Below, in pieces: positions 40,750-52,430 of a stretch of DNA of 64,000 nt (positions are counted from its first letter, which is position 1; each line of letters begins with the position of its first letter). The notes under the pieces were generated by a model. It saw only the letters and a program-made list of their open reading frames with translations, did not search any database and was not told the DNA's origin. The position numbers were made by a program, and so were the translations under genes. Origin of the DNA: an uncultured Prochlorococcus sp. (lineage in GTDB: Bacteria > Cyanobacteriota > Cyanobacteriia > PCC-6307 > Cyanobiaceae). The stretch spans positions 1-64,000 of the forward strand of contig CACOMD010000005.1 in the NCBI GenBank assembly GCA_902628235.1, written 5' to 3'.

Positions 40750-42115
40750 AATGAGGAATTAATTTATCTAATTGCCAGTATCTACTACCTTTAACCAATA
40801 AAACATCACCTTTAATTGTCATTTCATTAATCATAGTATTAATATTATCAATTCTATTTACGATTAAGATTTTCTCACTTATTTGCCAATATTTTCTAAT
40901 TTTAATTTCTAATTCTTTATCGCAAATAAATATACATCTCTGAATATCTGAAATATTTATTAATTTGAAAATTTCTCTATGATATTGTTCAGATTTATTT
41001 CCTAATTCCTTCATACTTCCAAAAATAAAGAAATGCCTTCCTGGATAATCAAGTAGTAGTTTAAGACAAGCTTTAACAGACTCTGGAGAAGCGTTATACG
41101 ATTCATCCATTATTAATAATTTGTTTGTATTTATAACATTGTTCCTCCCATCTGTACTTCTAAATTTAAATTTATTATATTTCTCAAAATTTAAACTTAA
41201 TTCTTTGGATATTGCATATACATAAAGAAAATTTAATGCATTATGAATTCCTTTAAAAGATATTTCAAAAAATTTTTTTTCAATTTGAATTATATTTTTA
41301 GAACTATCGTAAAAACCTAAAATAACGTTATCGCTGAAGGAATTTAATTTTATATTTTCTCTATTTTTTTCTAATTTTACTTTAATAACTTTGCCGTTCC
41401 AAATTTTCCTTAAATTTTCATCTAAAAGAGGATCCCCATCAGGAATTATTACTGCCCCCTCTGGATTTAGATGCTGAGTAATCTCACATTTTGCTTTGGC
41501 GATAGAATCTCTTGAACCCAATATTCCTATGTGTGAACTCCCAACATTAGTGATAACTGCGATATTAGGTTCAGAAAATTTTGATAAAATTTCTATCTGT
41601 CCTCTTCCTCTCATACCCATTTCTAATACTAATAAATCATCTGACTCTTCACATGAATGTATGGTAAGACCTACACCTATTTCATTATTATTATTTTTCT
41701 CTGAGACTTTTATCTTCCCATAACTTTTTAAAACTTCTAATGTCATTTCTTTAGTAGTTGTTTTGCCAACTGAACCTGTAATTGCAATAACTGGAATTTT
41801 TAATTTCCTCCTTTTAATTAAGGCTAAATTCTGAAAAGCTTCTTTAGTATCAGCGACCACCCAAAATGGACAATTTTTAGGAACAAGATTTTGTCTCCCT
41901 TGATTTATAACAACTGCTTTAACTCCAATTTTAAAAACGTTTTTTAGAAAATCATGCCCATCAAATTTTTCACCTTTTAGGGCAATAAATAAGTCTTCTG
42001 GAGAAATTGTTCTACTGTCTATAGAAACTTTTCTGAAGAAAAATTTACTCTTTACTGAGCCATTAATATTTATATTACCCAAAATTTGATTAATCTCACT
42101 TGTTGAGAATTTCAT
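40742..42115 (-). CDS. murF: UDP-MurNAc-tripeptide--D-Ala-D-Ala ligase
   Basis: '[20 protein letters not shown]', '[19 protein letters not shown]'. Confidence 0.95.
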   Translation of the reverse strand: MKFSTSEINQILGNININGSVKSKFFFRKVSIDSRTISPEDLFIALKGEKFDGHDFLKNVFKIGVKAVVINQGRQNLVPKNCPFWVVADTKEAFQNLALIKRRKLKIPVIAITGSVGKTTTKEMTLEVLKSYGKIKVSEKNNNNEIGVGLTIHSCEESDDLLVLEMGMRGRGQIEILSKFSEPNIAVITNVGSSHIGILGSRDSIAKAKCEITQHLNPEGAVIIPDGDPLLDENLRKIWNGKVIKVKLEKNRENIKLNSFSDNVILGFYDSSKNIIQIEKKFFEISFKGIHNALNFLYVYAISKELSLNFEKYNKFKFRSTDGRNNVINTNKLLIMDESYNASPESVKACLKLLLDYPGRHFFIFGSMKELGNKSEQYHREIFKLINISDIQRCIFICDKELEIKIRKYWQISEKILIVNRIDNINTMINEMTIKGDVLLVKGSRYWQLDKLIPHFN

Positions 42116-42128
42116 TTACATCAAAATT

Positions 42129-43580
42129 CTAAGATTTCTTAAGTGATGGATCTGCCGATTGACCGTATGAAAATTTTTCAATTTCAACGATATCAGGTGA
42201 TGGCTCTTTTATTCCACATACATCTTTATACATAATTTCATATTCTAATGCTGATCTTTCCCAGCTGAACTCTTTCCCCATAGCTCTTTTTTGAAGTGAT
42301 CTCCAACTTTTTTTATGTCTGAAGGCTTCCCAAGCACGTACGAGTGCAGTGTAAAAATCAATTGGCTCGAATCTATCAAAACAAAAACCTGTCCCTAGAT
42401 CATTTTCTGGGTCATGAGGCAAAACAGTATCTACTAAACCACCCACTCTTCTAACAATTGGGATTGATCCATACCTCATAGCAAGTAGTTGACTTATTCC
42501 ACAAGGTTCAAATCGACTTGGCATCAAAAATGCATCTGAACCCCCATAAATGAGCCTGGAAAGAGCATCATCATAGGTAAGATACACAGCAAAACGACCG
42601 GGATGATCGACTGCTAATTGCCATAACCCAGATTCTAAATAACGATCGCCGGTACCCAATACTGCTATTTGAGAATCTGTATAAGCGAGCAATCTTTTAG
42701 AAACTTGTAATAGGAGATCAACACCTTTCTGATCAACTAATCTTCCAACCATTCCCAATAAAAATTTATTTCTATCAATATCTAAACCCATCTCTTTTTG
42801 TAATACTCTTTTATTTTCATAACGACCCTCCAGATTATTAATATCAAAATTAGAAGGCAAAGACTTATCAATTGAAGGATTCCAATCATCAAGATCTATA
42901 CCATTTAAAATTCCTCTTAATTTTCCAGATATGTAATTTAAAAGCCCATCTAAACTCTCTCCATACTCATTAGTTTTAATTTCATCGGCATAAGTAGGTG
43001 ATACAGCATTCACTCTGTCAGAATACAACATAGCAGCAGCCATTGTATGATCACCATGCATATACCAAGGGCACCAAGTCATTTTCTCTAGTTTCCATCT
43101 CCAAGGACCCTGATATTTAAGATTATGTATTGTAAATACCGTACTTATTTCAGGATCTTGATGCATCCATACAGGAATCATCCCTGTATGCCAATCATGA
43201 CAATGAAGAACTTGAGGTTTCCAGCAATTCCAAGCAAATTCTGCAGTTGCACTTGCAAAAAAAGTAAATCTCCAATCTTCATCTTCTCCTCCATAAATTC
43301 TTTCTGAATCAAATGAAGGATGTGCAACCAAATAAATCTTATAGGCATGAGTAGGATGAGCAGCCTCATATACAGAAAAGTCCGCACCCATTGTTTGAGC
43401 TCTAAATAATGGTTCCTTAGTGACTTTTAACATACTCCATAATTTTCCATAGCCTGGAATTATCACTCTTACATCGTGGCCTAGATTTATTAGAGAAGGA
43501 GGTAGAGAACCTACAACATCACCCATACCTCCAACTTTAATCATAGGGGCGCATTCTGCAGCAGCAAATAGTATTCGCAT
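42129..43580 (-). CDS. glgA: glycogen synthase
   Basis: '[27 protein letters not shown]', '[12 protein letters not shown]', '[21 protein letters not shown]'. Confidence 0.97.
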   Translation of the reverse strand: MRILFAAAECAPMIKVGGMGDVVGSLPPSLINLGHDVRVIIPGYGKLWSMLKVTKEPLFRAQTMGADFSVYEAAHPTHAYKIYLVAHPSFDSERIYGGEDEDWRFTFFASATAEFAWNCWKPQVLHCHDWHTGMIPVWMHQDPEISTVFTIHNLKYQGPWRWKLEKMTWCPWYMHGDHTMAAAMLYSDRVNAVSPTYADEIKTNEYGESLDGLLNYISGKLRGILNGIDLDDWNPSIDKSLPSNFDINNLEGRYENKRVLQKEMGLDIDRNKFLLGMVGRLVDQKGVDLLLQVSKRLLAYTDSQIAVLGTGDRYLESGLWQLAVDHPGRFAVYLTYDDALSRLIYGGSDAFLMPSRFEPCGISQLLAMRYGSIPIVRRVGGLVDTVLPHDPENDLGTGFCFDRFEPIDFYTALVRAWEAFRHKKSWRSLQKRAMGKEFSWERSALEYEIMYKDVCGIKEPSPDIVEIEKFSYGQSADPSLKKS

Positions 43581-43621
43581 TTAATATTTTGAATTACTTT
43601 TCATTGCAAAATAATAAACGA

Positions 43622-44479
43622 TCAAGGGGACCATCCATAATCTGAATAATCTGGATTTCGTTTCTCAAGAAAAGCATCTCTTCCCTCTTGCGCTTCTGAA
43701 GTTCCATAAAATAATTGTGTAGCATACCCAGATAATTCTTGAATACCTGCCATCCCATCGTTCTCAGCATTGAATGAGGCCTTCAGGATTCGAATAGAGG
43801 TAGGACTATTACAAAGAATTTCCCTAGCCCAGATTACACCTTCAGCTTCCAAATTTTCATTTTTTGTAATTGCATTTATTAAGCCCATTTCTAAAGCCTC
43901 CTTAGCAGAATATTTTCGACATAAGAACCAAATTTCTTTAGCTTTTCTCTGGCCAACTACACGAGCAAGATAACTTGATCCGAATCCGCCGTCAAAACTC
44001 CCTACTTTTGGACCCGATTGACCAAAGATTGCATTATCCGCAGCAATACTTAAATCACAAATTAACTGAAGGATCTGACCTCCTCCAATCGCGAATCCAG
44101 AAACAAGGGCAATAACTACTTTAGGAAGACTTCTAATGATCCTCTGTAATTCAAGAACATTTAATTTTTGTTTACCATTTTGATCTAGATAACCATTTTC
44201 TCCTCTAATTCCTTGATCACCTCCAGCACAGAATGAAAAAACTCCTTTATTATCAGGGCCTTCACCAGTGAAAAGAACAACTCCTATTTTTTCATCATAT
44301 TTAACGTTAATAAATGCATCAATAAGTTCATCAATTGTTTTTGGACGAAAAGCATTCCTTTTCTCAGGCCTATTTATAGCAATTTTTGCTATCCCATCTG
44401 CAGATTTATAAAATAAAATATCTTCATAGGATCCCTGTTTCACCCATTCAACTTTTGCATTAATTGATAAATAATCCAT
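43622..44479 (-). CDS. menB: 1,4-dihydroxy-2-naphthoyl-CoA synthase
   Basis: '[23 protein letters not shown]', '[12 protein letters not shown]', '[28 protein letters not shown]'. Confidence 0.97.
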   Translation of the reverse strand: MDYLSINAKVEWVKQGSYEDILFYKSADGIAKIAINRPEKRNAFRPKTIDELIDAFINVKYDEKIGVVLFTGEGPDNKGVFSFCAGGDQGIRGENGYLDQNGKQKLNVLELQRIIRSLPKVVIALVSGFAIGGGQILQLICDLSIAADNAIFGQSGPKVGSFDGGFGSSYLARVVGQRKAKEIWFLCRKYSAKEALEMGLINAITKNENLEAEGVIWAREILCNSPTSIRILKASFNAENDGMAGIQELSGYATQLFYGTSEAQEGRDAFLEKRNPDYSDYGWSP

Positions 44480-44493
44480 TTATTTTTTAAAGA

Positions 44494-46260
44494 TTAATTA
44501 TCAAAAATATATTTAAATAGATCTTCTCTTTGCTTAATTTCATAATTAGTATTGATATCAACTCTTATTATTACAGATTTTTGAATAGATAGGCTCCATT
44601 GAAAAGCTTCTTTTAATTTCTCAAGGCTGAATATATTTGTATAAGGGATTTCATGCGCTTCCGCAAGTTTTTTCCAATTAACAGAACTTTTCATTAAAAA
44701 TAAATTTTCAATTTCTAATTTCGTAAGATTATTTTTATAAAGTCTGTTGAAAATATTTCCTCCATGATTATCTATAAGCAAAATTTTTAAATTAATATCT
44801 TTTGCATCTTGATTAAGCCATCCATTAATATCATGCAAAAAAGAAAGATCTCCGGTCACTAGTAGGAGGGGATCCATAATACGTGCTATTCCTTGAGCGA
44901 TAGATAAAGTTCCATCAATTCCTGAAGCCCCTCTAAAACTAAAACATCTTCTAGAAAATACTTCTTTCCCTGAGAATGTTAGCCAATCTCTAATAGGACT
45001 ACTTGCTGAAATCATTATTGGATTATTTTTAGGCCAAATTTCTGGTACTAAATTTGCTATGGATAACTCAGTAATATGATCATTTATTAATACATATTTT
45101 TTTATTAGTTTTTTTATTCTTTTACCATTATCTATTAACTCATTAGTAATTGGCATTAAAGTTTTATTTGTTATTTGAGTAATATCTTTTTTATCCAATA
45201 ATTGGTTTACAAATTTATTTAAACCAAATTGATATTCTATAGCTTTTTTAACAGGATCTAAATCTCTTGAGTCTTTTTCTTTAATCAAAAAATGAGGGCC
45301 ATCAAAACTTACTAAGAATTCCTCTAAAACATTTGAAGAAGACATAGGTCCAATTCTTAATAACTGATCAAAATTAAGTGATATTTTACTTCTGGAAATA
45401 ATTATCTCCCAGTGATCAACAAGCCCTCTTAATGAAGAATTGATGCCAGATACGGGATCTGCAAAGACAGGCCATCCTGTTAACTTTTGGATTATTTCTA
45501 AGGACATATTAAACTCTAATAAATCCTTTGTTGAACCTCTATATGGGCCAACTATAATTAACCCTGAAAGATCAAGATTAATTTGTTTGATTATTTTATC
45601 CAAAATCTCACAGCTTTCATTCTTTATTTCATTTGCAGAAAAACTAATATTTTTATTTACATATTCTTTATCGAATATTTTTAAAACCTCTTTTTTATTA
45701 TTATTTGAAATTAATAAAGGTTTTTCAAAAGGAATATTTAAATGAATTGGGCCAGGCCTGAGTAAGTTTTCTCTAGAAATTAAACTTATTAAATTCTTAA
45801 TTTCTGAATCACTTGTTTTATGTAATCCATTCAAGTTAGTACTTAATGATAATTTACAAGCAGATGATAAAAATTCTTCTTGATTTACAGTTTGGTTAGC
45901 GCCGCAATCTTTTAATCTTAATGGTCTATCTGCAGTTAAATAAAGGATATTAATACAAGATCTATCAGCCTCAACAGCAGAAGGTAATAAGTTAGCAACA
46001 GCAGTTCCAGAAGTAGTTATTACAATAACATTACTTGCAGAAGCTGTTGATATTCCTAAAGCATGAAATCCTGCTGATCTTTCATCTAAAGAATTAATTA
46101 ATTTTATTTTTCCTATTTTAAAAAGTTCACCTGCAGCAATTGCTAAGGGAGCCGATCTACTTCCAGGACATAATATAAAATGACTTATACCCATATCTAC
46201 AAAAAGATTTAAAAGTTGAAAGCTTCTAAAAAAATTTTGGAATTCTATCGATGATGTCAT
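44494..46260 (-). CDS. menD: SEPHCHC synthase
   Basis: 'ILCPGSRSAPLAIAAGE', 'VITTSGTAVANLLPSAVEADRSCINILYLTADRP', 'GASGIDGTLSIAQGIA'. Confidence 0.95.
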   Translation of the reverse strand: MTSSIEFQNFFRSFQLLNLFVDMGISHFILCPGSRSAPLAIAAGELFKIGKIKLINSLDERSAGFHALGISTASASNVIVITTSGTAVANLLPSAVEADRSCINILYLTADRPLRLKDCGANQTVNQEEFLSSACKLSLSTNLNGLHKTSDSEIKNLISLISRENLLRPGPIHLNIPFEKPLLISNNNKKEVLKIFDKEYVNKNISFSANEIKNESCEILDKIIKQINLDLSGLIIVGPYRGSTKDLLEFNMSLEIIQKLTGWPVFADPVSGINSSLRGLVDHWEIIISRSKISLNFDQLLRIGPMSSSNVLEEFLVSFDGPHFLIKEKDSRDLDPVKKAIEYQFGLNKFVNQLLDKKDITQITNKTLMPITNELIDNGKRIKKLIKKYVLINDHITELSIANLVPEIWPKNNPIMISASSPIRDWLTFSGKEVFSRRCFSFRGASGIDGTLSIAQGIARIMDPLLLVTGDLSFLHDINGWLNQDAKDINLKILLIDNHGGNIFNRLYKNNLTKLEIENLFLMKSSVNWKKLAEAHEIPYTNIFSLEKLKEAFQWSLSIQKSVIIRVDINTNYEIKQREDLFKYIFDN

Positions 46261-46314
46261 AATTTATATATATTTCAAAGATACTTTCATCACTTAAAAA
46301 ATCTTTAATTAAAA

Positions 46315-46887
46315 ATGACAAATTCTTCAAAAAAATCAACTTCATTATTGAAGGATTTTAAGAACCTCATAATTTGGGTAATTATTGCATTAATTATACG
46401 ATGGCAAGTAATTGAACCAAGATGGATACCTTCAGGTTCTATGCTACCTACTCTACAAATTCAAGATAAAATTTTAGTAGAAAAACTAAGCACGAAAATT
46501 AACTTAAAGAATAATCTTATTAATTTAAAAGATAATATTGTTGTTTTTAAACCACCTGAAACACTTATTAAAGCTGGTTATGATTCAGATATAGCATTAA
46601 TTAAAAGAGTTATTGGGCTTCCAGGTGACAAAATTGAAGTTAAAGATGGGAATCTATATGTAAATGATGAAAAACAAAACAAATTTATAACTGATAAGAA
46701 TATAAATTATTCAATAGGACCAGTAATAGTTCCTGAATATAGCTTATGGGTAATGGGAGATAATAGAAATAATAGTTTAGATTCTCACGTTTGGGGTCCG
46801 TTACCATATGAGAAAATTATTGGAAGAGCTTTCTTAAGGTATTGGCCTTTAAATCATTTTGGACCTATTTATTTCCCTGCAGCTTAA
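46315..46887 (+). CDS. lepB: signal peptidase I
   Basis: 'WIPSGSMLPTLQIQDKILVEK', 'IALIKRVIGLPGDKIEV', 'VMGDNRNNSLDSHVWGPL'. Confidence 0.96.
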   Translation: MTNSSKKSTSLLKDFKNLIIWVIIALIIRWQVIEPRWIPSGSMLPTLQIQDKILVEKLSTKINLKNNLINLKDNIVVFKPPETLIKAGYDSDIALIKRVIGLPGDKIEVKDGNLYVNDEKQNKFITDKNINYSIGPVIVPEYSLWVMGDNRNNSLDSHVWGPLPYEKIIGRAFLRYWPLNHFGPIYFPAA

Positions 46888-46943
46888 TAAAAAATATATA
46901 CTTCATCGTGCTATTGTATTGTTTATAAGTAAGAGGAAAATAA

Positions 46944-47282
46944 ATGTTTAATCCTGAATTCCTTGCTACTGAAAACAATGATCCTAATGAGGGTAATGAT
47001 TTAATTCAGTATCTTCAAAAACAATCTCCAGAGGTACTTCAGAGAGTTGCTAAATCTGCTAGTGAAGATATTCAAGAGATAATAAGACATAACGTCCAAG
47101 GTTTATTGGGAATGCTTCCTTCAGATCAATTTGATGTTAAAGTAACTTGCTCTAAAGACAATATAGCTAACTTACTTTCATCAGCTATGATGACTGGTTA
47201 TTTTTTAAGACAAATGGAGCAGAGAAAAGAATTAGAACAAACTCTAATAAATGATGAAAATATGTCTGTAGAACCTGAATAG
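46944..47282 (+). CDS. DUF760 family protein
   Basis: 'SPEVLQRVAKSASEDIQEIIRHNVQGLLGMLPSDQFDVKV'. Confidence 0.8.
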   Translation: MFNPEFLATENNDPNEGNDLIQYLQKQSPEVLQRVAKSASEDIQEIIRHNVQGLLGMLPSDQFDVKVTCSKDNIANLLSSAMMTGYFLRQMEQRKELEQTLINDENMSVEPE

Positions 47283-47287
47283 ATAAA

Positions 47288-48448
47288 TTAGATATCAATA
47301 TTCTCAGGAATAATCCCAATCTTATATAGTCTCTCATAAAAATTATAAAGAAATTTATTATCTTCATTCAAACTATTCCATTCATCAGAATTTATATTGT
47401 CAATAATTTTTTGACAATCTATTTCAGAAAATTCTAGAGGTGATGAGTAATGAGCAGATATTAAGTATTTCATGCCCTTAAAGTCTTTAACTGCATTCAA
47501 CCAACTAGAGAGTAGTTCTTTTGATCTTGGGAAAATAAGTCTTTGTAAGACTGGGGCAATTTGTATCTTTGGAGAATTATCTCCAATAATAACTGCCTTC
47601 GATTCTTCCCAATCTTTATCCCAGAGAAATGGATAAATACCAAAATGTGATTTTTTATTTCTTAGTCCTTTTTTAAAAGAATATTTAAAAATATGATTCA
47701 AAGAAGGGATCTTAAGTTTACTTGGCCTCAAATAAGAGGCGAACAAAACTAATCTTGCCCATCCTTTTTTTCTTTTTTCGGGTGAATCTACTAAAAGCTC
47801 ATCACCTCGTTCTCTTGAATGAAATAATAAAGGAGATGGATCATAATCAAATATTTTAGGAGGATTACTTTCAATACCAACTATTGCATCAGTGACATGT
47901 AGTGATCCAGTAGGTTCATGGAAACAACTTATTTCTTGAAATCTACCTAATCCTAAATTAATTGGTCCAAGAGATGTCCATTTACAACAATACTCAAAGG
48001 GCAATCCATCCTGAAACAAAATTTTAGTTCTTTTAGAGGGTATACCTATAAAATCCAAGGGTAAATTAATAGGAAAACTCCATTGTCCAGGACATAGCCA
48101 AATTTCTGATTGATTAAAAATTCTTGCTAATGGAGGTAATCCTATTTTGTGTTCCAATCCTGAGGCTGTGGGCAAAACAATCGCCTTAATAGGACCATGT
48201 TTAAAGATTATTTCATTTAATTGATTGATTAATTCAATTGTGGGCGGCAATGGATTAAGGATCATTAGACCCTCATTAACCTTAATTACGGTCATTCTTA
48301 CTGGAACAGCTACATAATAAATTCCTTGAATTTGCTCTATAGACCAAATCTGTTCAGGGATTAATTCATTAATAATTGTTTTTTTTGATCCATATGGATA
48401 GAGGGGAAATAAAGGCCACCATGGCCAGATTTTATCTTTTTCTATCAT
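47288..48448 (-). CDS. DUF4336 family protein
   Basis: 'WPWWPLFPLYPYGSKKTI', 'IKAIVLPTASGLEHKIGLPPLARIFNQSEIWLCPGQWSFP'. Confidence 0.8.
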   Translation of the reverse strand: MIEKDKIWPWWPLFPLYPYGSKKTIINELIPEQIWSIEQIQGIYYVAVPVRMTVIKVNEGLMILNPLPPTIELINQLNEIIFKHGPIKAIVLPTASGLEHKIGLPPLARIFNQSEIWLCPGQWSFPINLPLDFIGIPSKRTKILFQDGLPFEYCCKWTSLGPINLGLGRFQEISCFHEPTGSLHVTDAIVGIESNPPKIFDYDPSPLLFHSRERGDELLVDSPEKRKKGWARLVLFASYLRPSKLKIPSLNHIFKYSFKKGLRNKKSHFGIYPFLWDKDWEESKAVIIGDNSPKIQIAPVLQRLIFPRSKELLSSWLNAVKDFKGMKYLISAHYSSPLEFSEIDCQKIIDNINSDEWNSLNEDNKFLYNFYERLYKIGIIPENIDI

Positions 48449-48451
48449 CTG

Positions 48452-49327
48452 TTATTTAGAAGATGATAATAGTTGTTTAACTTTAAAGATTCCATATCTT
48501 GGGGCAAATAAAAATGCGAATAGAAAAATGAATGTTTGAACTAAGACGATTGACCCACCAGGAGCAATATCTAACCAATAGCTTAAATAAATTCCTATTA
48601 AACTTGAAATAATACTACTTAAAATAGATATTATCGACAACTCATCAAATTTATCGGTAAGTAAATATGCTGTAGCTCCAGGAGTAATGAGCATAGCAAC
48701 AACTAAAACAATACCAACTGCTTGTAAGCCCACAACTGCTGCTAGAGATAAGCATGTAAGCAACAGATAATGTAAAAAGGAAACATTTATTCCTATAGTT
48801 TTTGCATGCCTTGGATCGAAGCAGTACAACATTAAATCTTTCCTAAATATTGATAAAAGAAATACAACTAAAAAAGAGATAAAAATAGTCTGCTTTACAT
48901 CTGATAATGGTATTCCTAATGGTGTTCCATATAAAATATGCATTAAGTCAATCTCACTTGTTATTTTAGAGATCAGGACAATTCCAAGCGCAAAAAAACC
49001 AGTAAAAACTAAGCCTATTACAGTATCTTCTTTAATCCTTGATTTGTGTTTAATAAATCCTATGAGAGCGACAGAACCGACTCCAAAAACAAAAGCACCT
49101 ATAGATAATGGTATCCCTATCGCATAAGCCACAACAACTCCAGGCATTACTGCATGAGAAACAGCATCTCCCATAAGAGCCCATCCTTTTAAAGTTAAAA
49201 AGCTTGAAAGCAAACCACAAACAGAAGTTATCAAAATGCTTATCAAAATAGCTTTTCTCATGAATTCATGAGCAATTGGCTCAAAAATAAATGAATTTAT
49301 ATCGATAGTTAAAAAAGATACATCCAT
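48452..49327 (-). CDS. metal (Mn/Zn-type) ABC transporter permease
   Basis: 'GDAVSHAVMPGVVVAYAIG', 'LQAVGIVLVVAMLITPGATAYLLT'; ABC-3 family. Confidence 0.93.
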   Translation of the reverse strand: MDVSFLTIDINSFIFEPIAHEFMRKAILISILITSVCGLLSSFLTLKGWALMGDAVSHAVMPGVVVAYAIGIPLSIGAFVFGVGSVALIGFIKHKSRIKEDTVIGLVFTGFFALGIVLISKITSEIDLMHILYGTPLGIPLSDVKQTIFISFLVVFLLSIFRKDLMLYCFDPRHAKTIGINVSFLHYLLLTCLSLAAVVGLQAVGIVLVVAMLITPGATAYLLTDKFDELSIISILSSIISSLIGIYLSYWLDIAPGGSIVLVQTFIFLFAFLFAPRYGIFKVKQLLSSSK

Positions 49328-49342
49328 TTACTTATGAGAAAA

Positions 49343-50107
49343 TTAAGATTCAGGACCAAACAAAAAATCTGGAGACATTCCTCCAAATGTACTAGTTATG
49401 TTTTCAGGAGTGAATACTTCTGATGTATCACCATATGCAACAACTGTTTTATTTATTAAGAGAACTAAATCGCAAAATTCCCGGACATGAATCATATCAT
49501 GAGTTGAAAGTAAGATTGTTTTACCTTCGTTTTTAAATTGGATAAATAATTCTGAGATAAGTTTTTCGGTCCTAATATCAACGCCTGCAAATGGTTCATC
49601 CAATAATAGTATTGAAGCTCTCTGTGCGATAGCTCTAGCTAAGAAAGTTCTTTTTCTCTGACCTCCTGATAAATTACCAATTGGTGTAAATGAATAATCA
49701 ACAAGATCAACTCTTTCAATAGCATTTTTAACAGCTTGAATATCAGATTCTCTCGGTGATCTAAAGATATTCATTGAACCGTATCTGCCCATCATAACGA
49801 TATCCCAAACATTCACAGGAAAATCAGCATCAATTCCCTCATTTTGTGGAACATAAGCAACTGCTTGATCTTTTTGAGAAGTTTTAAGTGTTTCACCATT
49901 TATTCTAATTTTCCCTTTTGAAAGATTTACGAATCCTGTTAAAGCATTAAAGAAAGTTGTTTTACCAGCTCCATTCATCCCTACTAATCCGCATATTTGT
50001 CCAGCTTTTAATCTTAAAGTTGCATCGTATAATGCAACTTTGCCATTGTAATCAACGCAAATATTTTCGGCTTCAATTCTATATTTTTCAAATTCCATTG
50101 ATTTCAT
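49343..50107 (-). CDS. metal (Mn/Zn-type) ABC transporter ATPase
   Basis: Walker A 'GMNGAGKTTFF', signature 'LSGGQRKRTFLARAIAQ', Walker B 'ILLLDEP'. Confidence 0.94.
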   Translation of the reverse strand: MKSMEFEKYRIEAENICVDYNGKVALYDATLRLKAGQICGLVGMNGAGKTTFFNALTGFVNLSKGKIRINGETLKTSQKDQAVAYVPQNEGIDADFPVNVWDIVMMGRYGSMNIFRSPRESDIQAVKNAIERVDLVDYSFTPIGNLSGGQRKRTFLARAIAQRASILLLDEPFAGVDIRTEKLISELFIQFKNEGKTILLSTHDMIHVREFCDLVLLINKTVVAYGDTSEVFTPENITSTFGGMSPDFLFGPES

Positions 50108-50110
50108 TTT

Positions 50111-51079
50111 TTAATTTTTTAAACTTGAATTAAAACCATTTTTTATTGTACCAAGATTATATTCAAGCATCTCCAAGTAATTTTCTGCAGGACCATTTTT
50201 TTTAGATAAAGAATCGACATATAAATTACCACCAAAAAAAGCTCCAGTTTCTTTGGCAACAGATTCTTGAGATTCTGAACTTACTGTACTTTCACAGAAT
50301 ACAGCTGGAATTTGTTTCTCTTTAACTAAATTAATCACTCTCGCCATCCTTTTCGGAGTAATTTGACTTTCTGCATTTACTGGCCATAGATATGCTTCCT
50401 TTAAATCATAGTCATTTGTTAGGTATGAAAATGCTCCTTCACAACTTACTAGATACCTTTTACTTTTCTGCAATGTATTAAGAAAAAGTGAAAAATCTTC
50501 ATCTATTTTTTTTATCTTATTTTTAAAGTTTTGAGCATTTCTTTTAAATTTTTCTTTGTTCTTGGGATCTAATTTAGATAGCTCTTCTAATAAGATATCT
50601 ACATATAAAATTCCTCTTTTAGGCGAAATCCATGCATGAGGATTTGGTTTCCCTTTGTATATATCTTCATTAATAAATATTGGTTCTAAATTATTTGCGA
50701 TAGTAATTCTCTCAACATTTAAATTAGTAACAAATTTTTCTGCCCATAATTCAAAACCAAACCCGTTTTGTATAAAAATGACCGCTTTTGAACCTCTAAC
50801 AAGATCACTTGGAGTAACTTGATAACCATGGACCTCCATTCCAGGCTTAGTAATTGACTCCACATTGTATTCATTACCAACAATATTTTTTACTATGTCT
50901 TCAAGGATTGTAAAGCTAACCAAAAGTAACTTTTTTTCTTTTTTAATAATATTATTTTGCTTAATTAATTTATTACCTTGATTGAAATTTAAATTACTAA
51001 TTTCATTATTTTTTTTACAAGCTGTCAATGGGAACAATAATAATAAACCAGATAAAATAAATAAAATATTTTTTTTCAT
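50111..51079 (-). CDS. metal (Mn/Zn-type) ABC transporter substrate-binding lipoprotein, MntC-like
   Basis: Lipobox 'LLLFPLTACKK', 'MEVHGYQVTPSDL', 'NPHAWISP', 'IPAVFCESTVSSE'; ZnuA/TroA family. Confidence 0.9.
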   Translation of the reverse strand: MKKNILFILSGLLLLFPLTACKKNNEISNLNFNQGNKLIKQNNIIKKEKKLLLVSFTILEDIVKNIVGNEYNVESITKPGMEVHGYQVTPSDLVRGSKAVIFIQNGFGFELWAEKFVTNLNVERITIANNLEPIFINEDIYKGKPNPHAWISPKRGILYVDILLEELSKLDPKNKEKFKRNAQNFKNKIKKIDEDFSLFLNTLQKSKRYLVSCEGAFSYLTNDYDLKEAYLWPVNAESQITPKRMARVINLVKEKQIPAVFCESTVSSESQESVAKETGAFFGGNLYVDSLSKKNGPAENYLEMLEYNLGTIKNGFNSSLKN

Positions 51080-51089
51080 AAATTAATAC

Positions 51090-52430
51090 TTAAGAAAATT
51101 TTAAATTTAGAGAATTTTGTAAGTCACCCAAAAATGATTGCCAATTAATTTTCTCACTTTTGAATGCATTTTCTACAATTTTTTCATTATTAGAAATTAT
51201 ATTTTCAAGATCAGATTCAGATACACCTTTATTAATTGCCATAAAATCAGCTAAAGATCGAGACACAACTCTTGTGAGATATGCAGCACTTGCCGCCTGA
51301 AATGAGCCTGCAACGAACCAATTAGGACCATGGAACTTAGAGATCCCTAACAGAGTTTGACCACTCCACTCAACAACTCCCAGAGTTATAGCCGTTTTAA
51401 GAATTTCTTTTGAAATCTTTTCTAAAATTTCGGGTGACCATGTGCATCCCCAAATTGACTTTATTTCATTAATCATTAAAGCATTTAAGACAGTCATTGA
51501 TAAAACATCTATAGAAGGGACTGGAGATGCGAAGACAGAGGCTGCTACGATAAATTGATTTTTTGTCTGAATTTCTTTTAACTTAATTCTTCTAATTACC
51601 TCAATTTCTGCTTGCCATTTAGAATGTAATTCTCTCAAAAGCCTTTTCTTAGTAGCTTCTATCGTAATCTTTGGTGTAAGAGAATTAATTCTAAAAGCCA
51701 AAGGAAGATTACTAATAAAAATGTTTCTTAAATCAATTTCCAAAATTTTTTGTTTAAGTTGTAAAGGAATTTCATGTTTCAATTCTTCTATATGTTCTTT
51801 TTCAAAATTATTAATAGGTGATGAAGTCATTAGCCAAAACCTTATATCTTTGGGAAGTTTATTGAGCCATAAAAGACTTTTAGCAGAAAGAGGAGGAGTT
51901 AAATGATAAAGCACAATATCATTCTGAAAAATTTTACTGTTTAATTCCTCCTCATTAGAAGTAGATGGTAAATTTTGTATTATGTTTAATGTGTAAGTAC
52001 CTTCTTTAAAATATTTTTTAATTAAACTTTCATAAAACAGACTGCATTCATCTCCTATTACTGTAATTAATTGTTTCTCATGATTTTCAAGAATATTTAA
52101 AAGCAAATTTTTTCTAAGATTTGTTTTTTTCTCCAAATTATTTTTTTCTTCTAATTCACTAAGAGAATCTAAATCCTCATTACATAACTTGACCCAGCCA
52201 TTTAAATCCTTTGGCTCATTAAATTTAGGTTTATCAGATTTAAAGTAAAAATATCCTCCAATACATAAAAGAATAAATCCTAAATTACCTCCCGAAAAAT
52301 TGAATAAGTCACTAATAATCCATTCACTAAATCCAAAAACTAAAAAAGTAAAAAGAATATTTGCCTTTGGAAATTTAAAAAAATTTTTAAATAAATTTGC
52401 CTTACTTATATTAATCAAAATACTTTTCAT
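51090..52430 (-). CDS. DUF697-like membrane protein with degenerate GTPase-like region
   Basis: C-terminal 'AASVFASPVPSIDVLSMTVLNALMINEI...SFQAASAAYLTRVVSRSLADF' DUF697-type; 'LITVIGDECSLFYESLI' where a P-loop would be expected. Confidence 0.75.
   Translation of the reverse strand: MKSILINISKANLFKNFFKFPKANILFTFLVFGFSEWIISDLFNFSGGNLGFILLCIGGYFYFKSDKPKFNEPKDLNGWVKLCNEDLDSLSELEEKNNLEKKTNLRKNLLLNILENHEKQLITVIGDECSLFYESLIKKYFKEGTYTLNIIQNLPSTSNEEELNSKIFQNDIVLYHLTPPLSAKSLLWLNKLPKDIRFWLMTSSPINNFEKEHIEELKHEIPLQLKQKILEIDLRNIFISNLPLAFRINSLTPKITIEATKKRLLRELHSKWQAEIEVIRRIKLKEIQTKNQFIVAASVFASPVPSIDVLSMTVLNALMINEIKSIWGCTWSPEILEKISKEILKTAITLGVVEWSGQTLLGISKFHGPNWFVAGSFQAASAAYLTRVVSRSLADFMAINKGVSESDLENIISNNEKIVENAFKSEKINWQSFLGDLQNSLNLKFS

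Noticed and set aside
43125-43387. ORFs in alternate frames over glgA
   Set aside because: Shadow ORFs; glgA motifs are continuous through this region.
45440-45745. Plus-strand ORF antisense to menD
   Set aside because: Shadow ORF of a well-supported gene.
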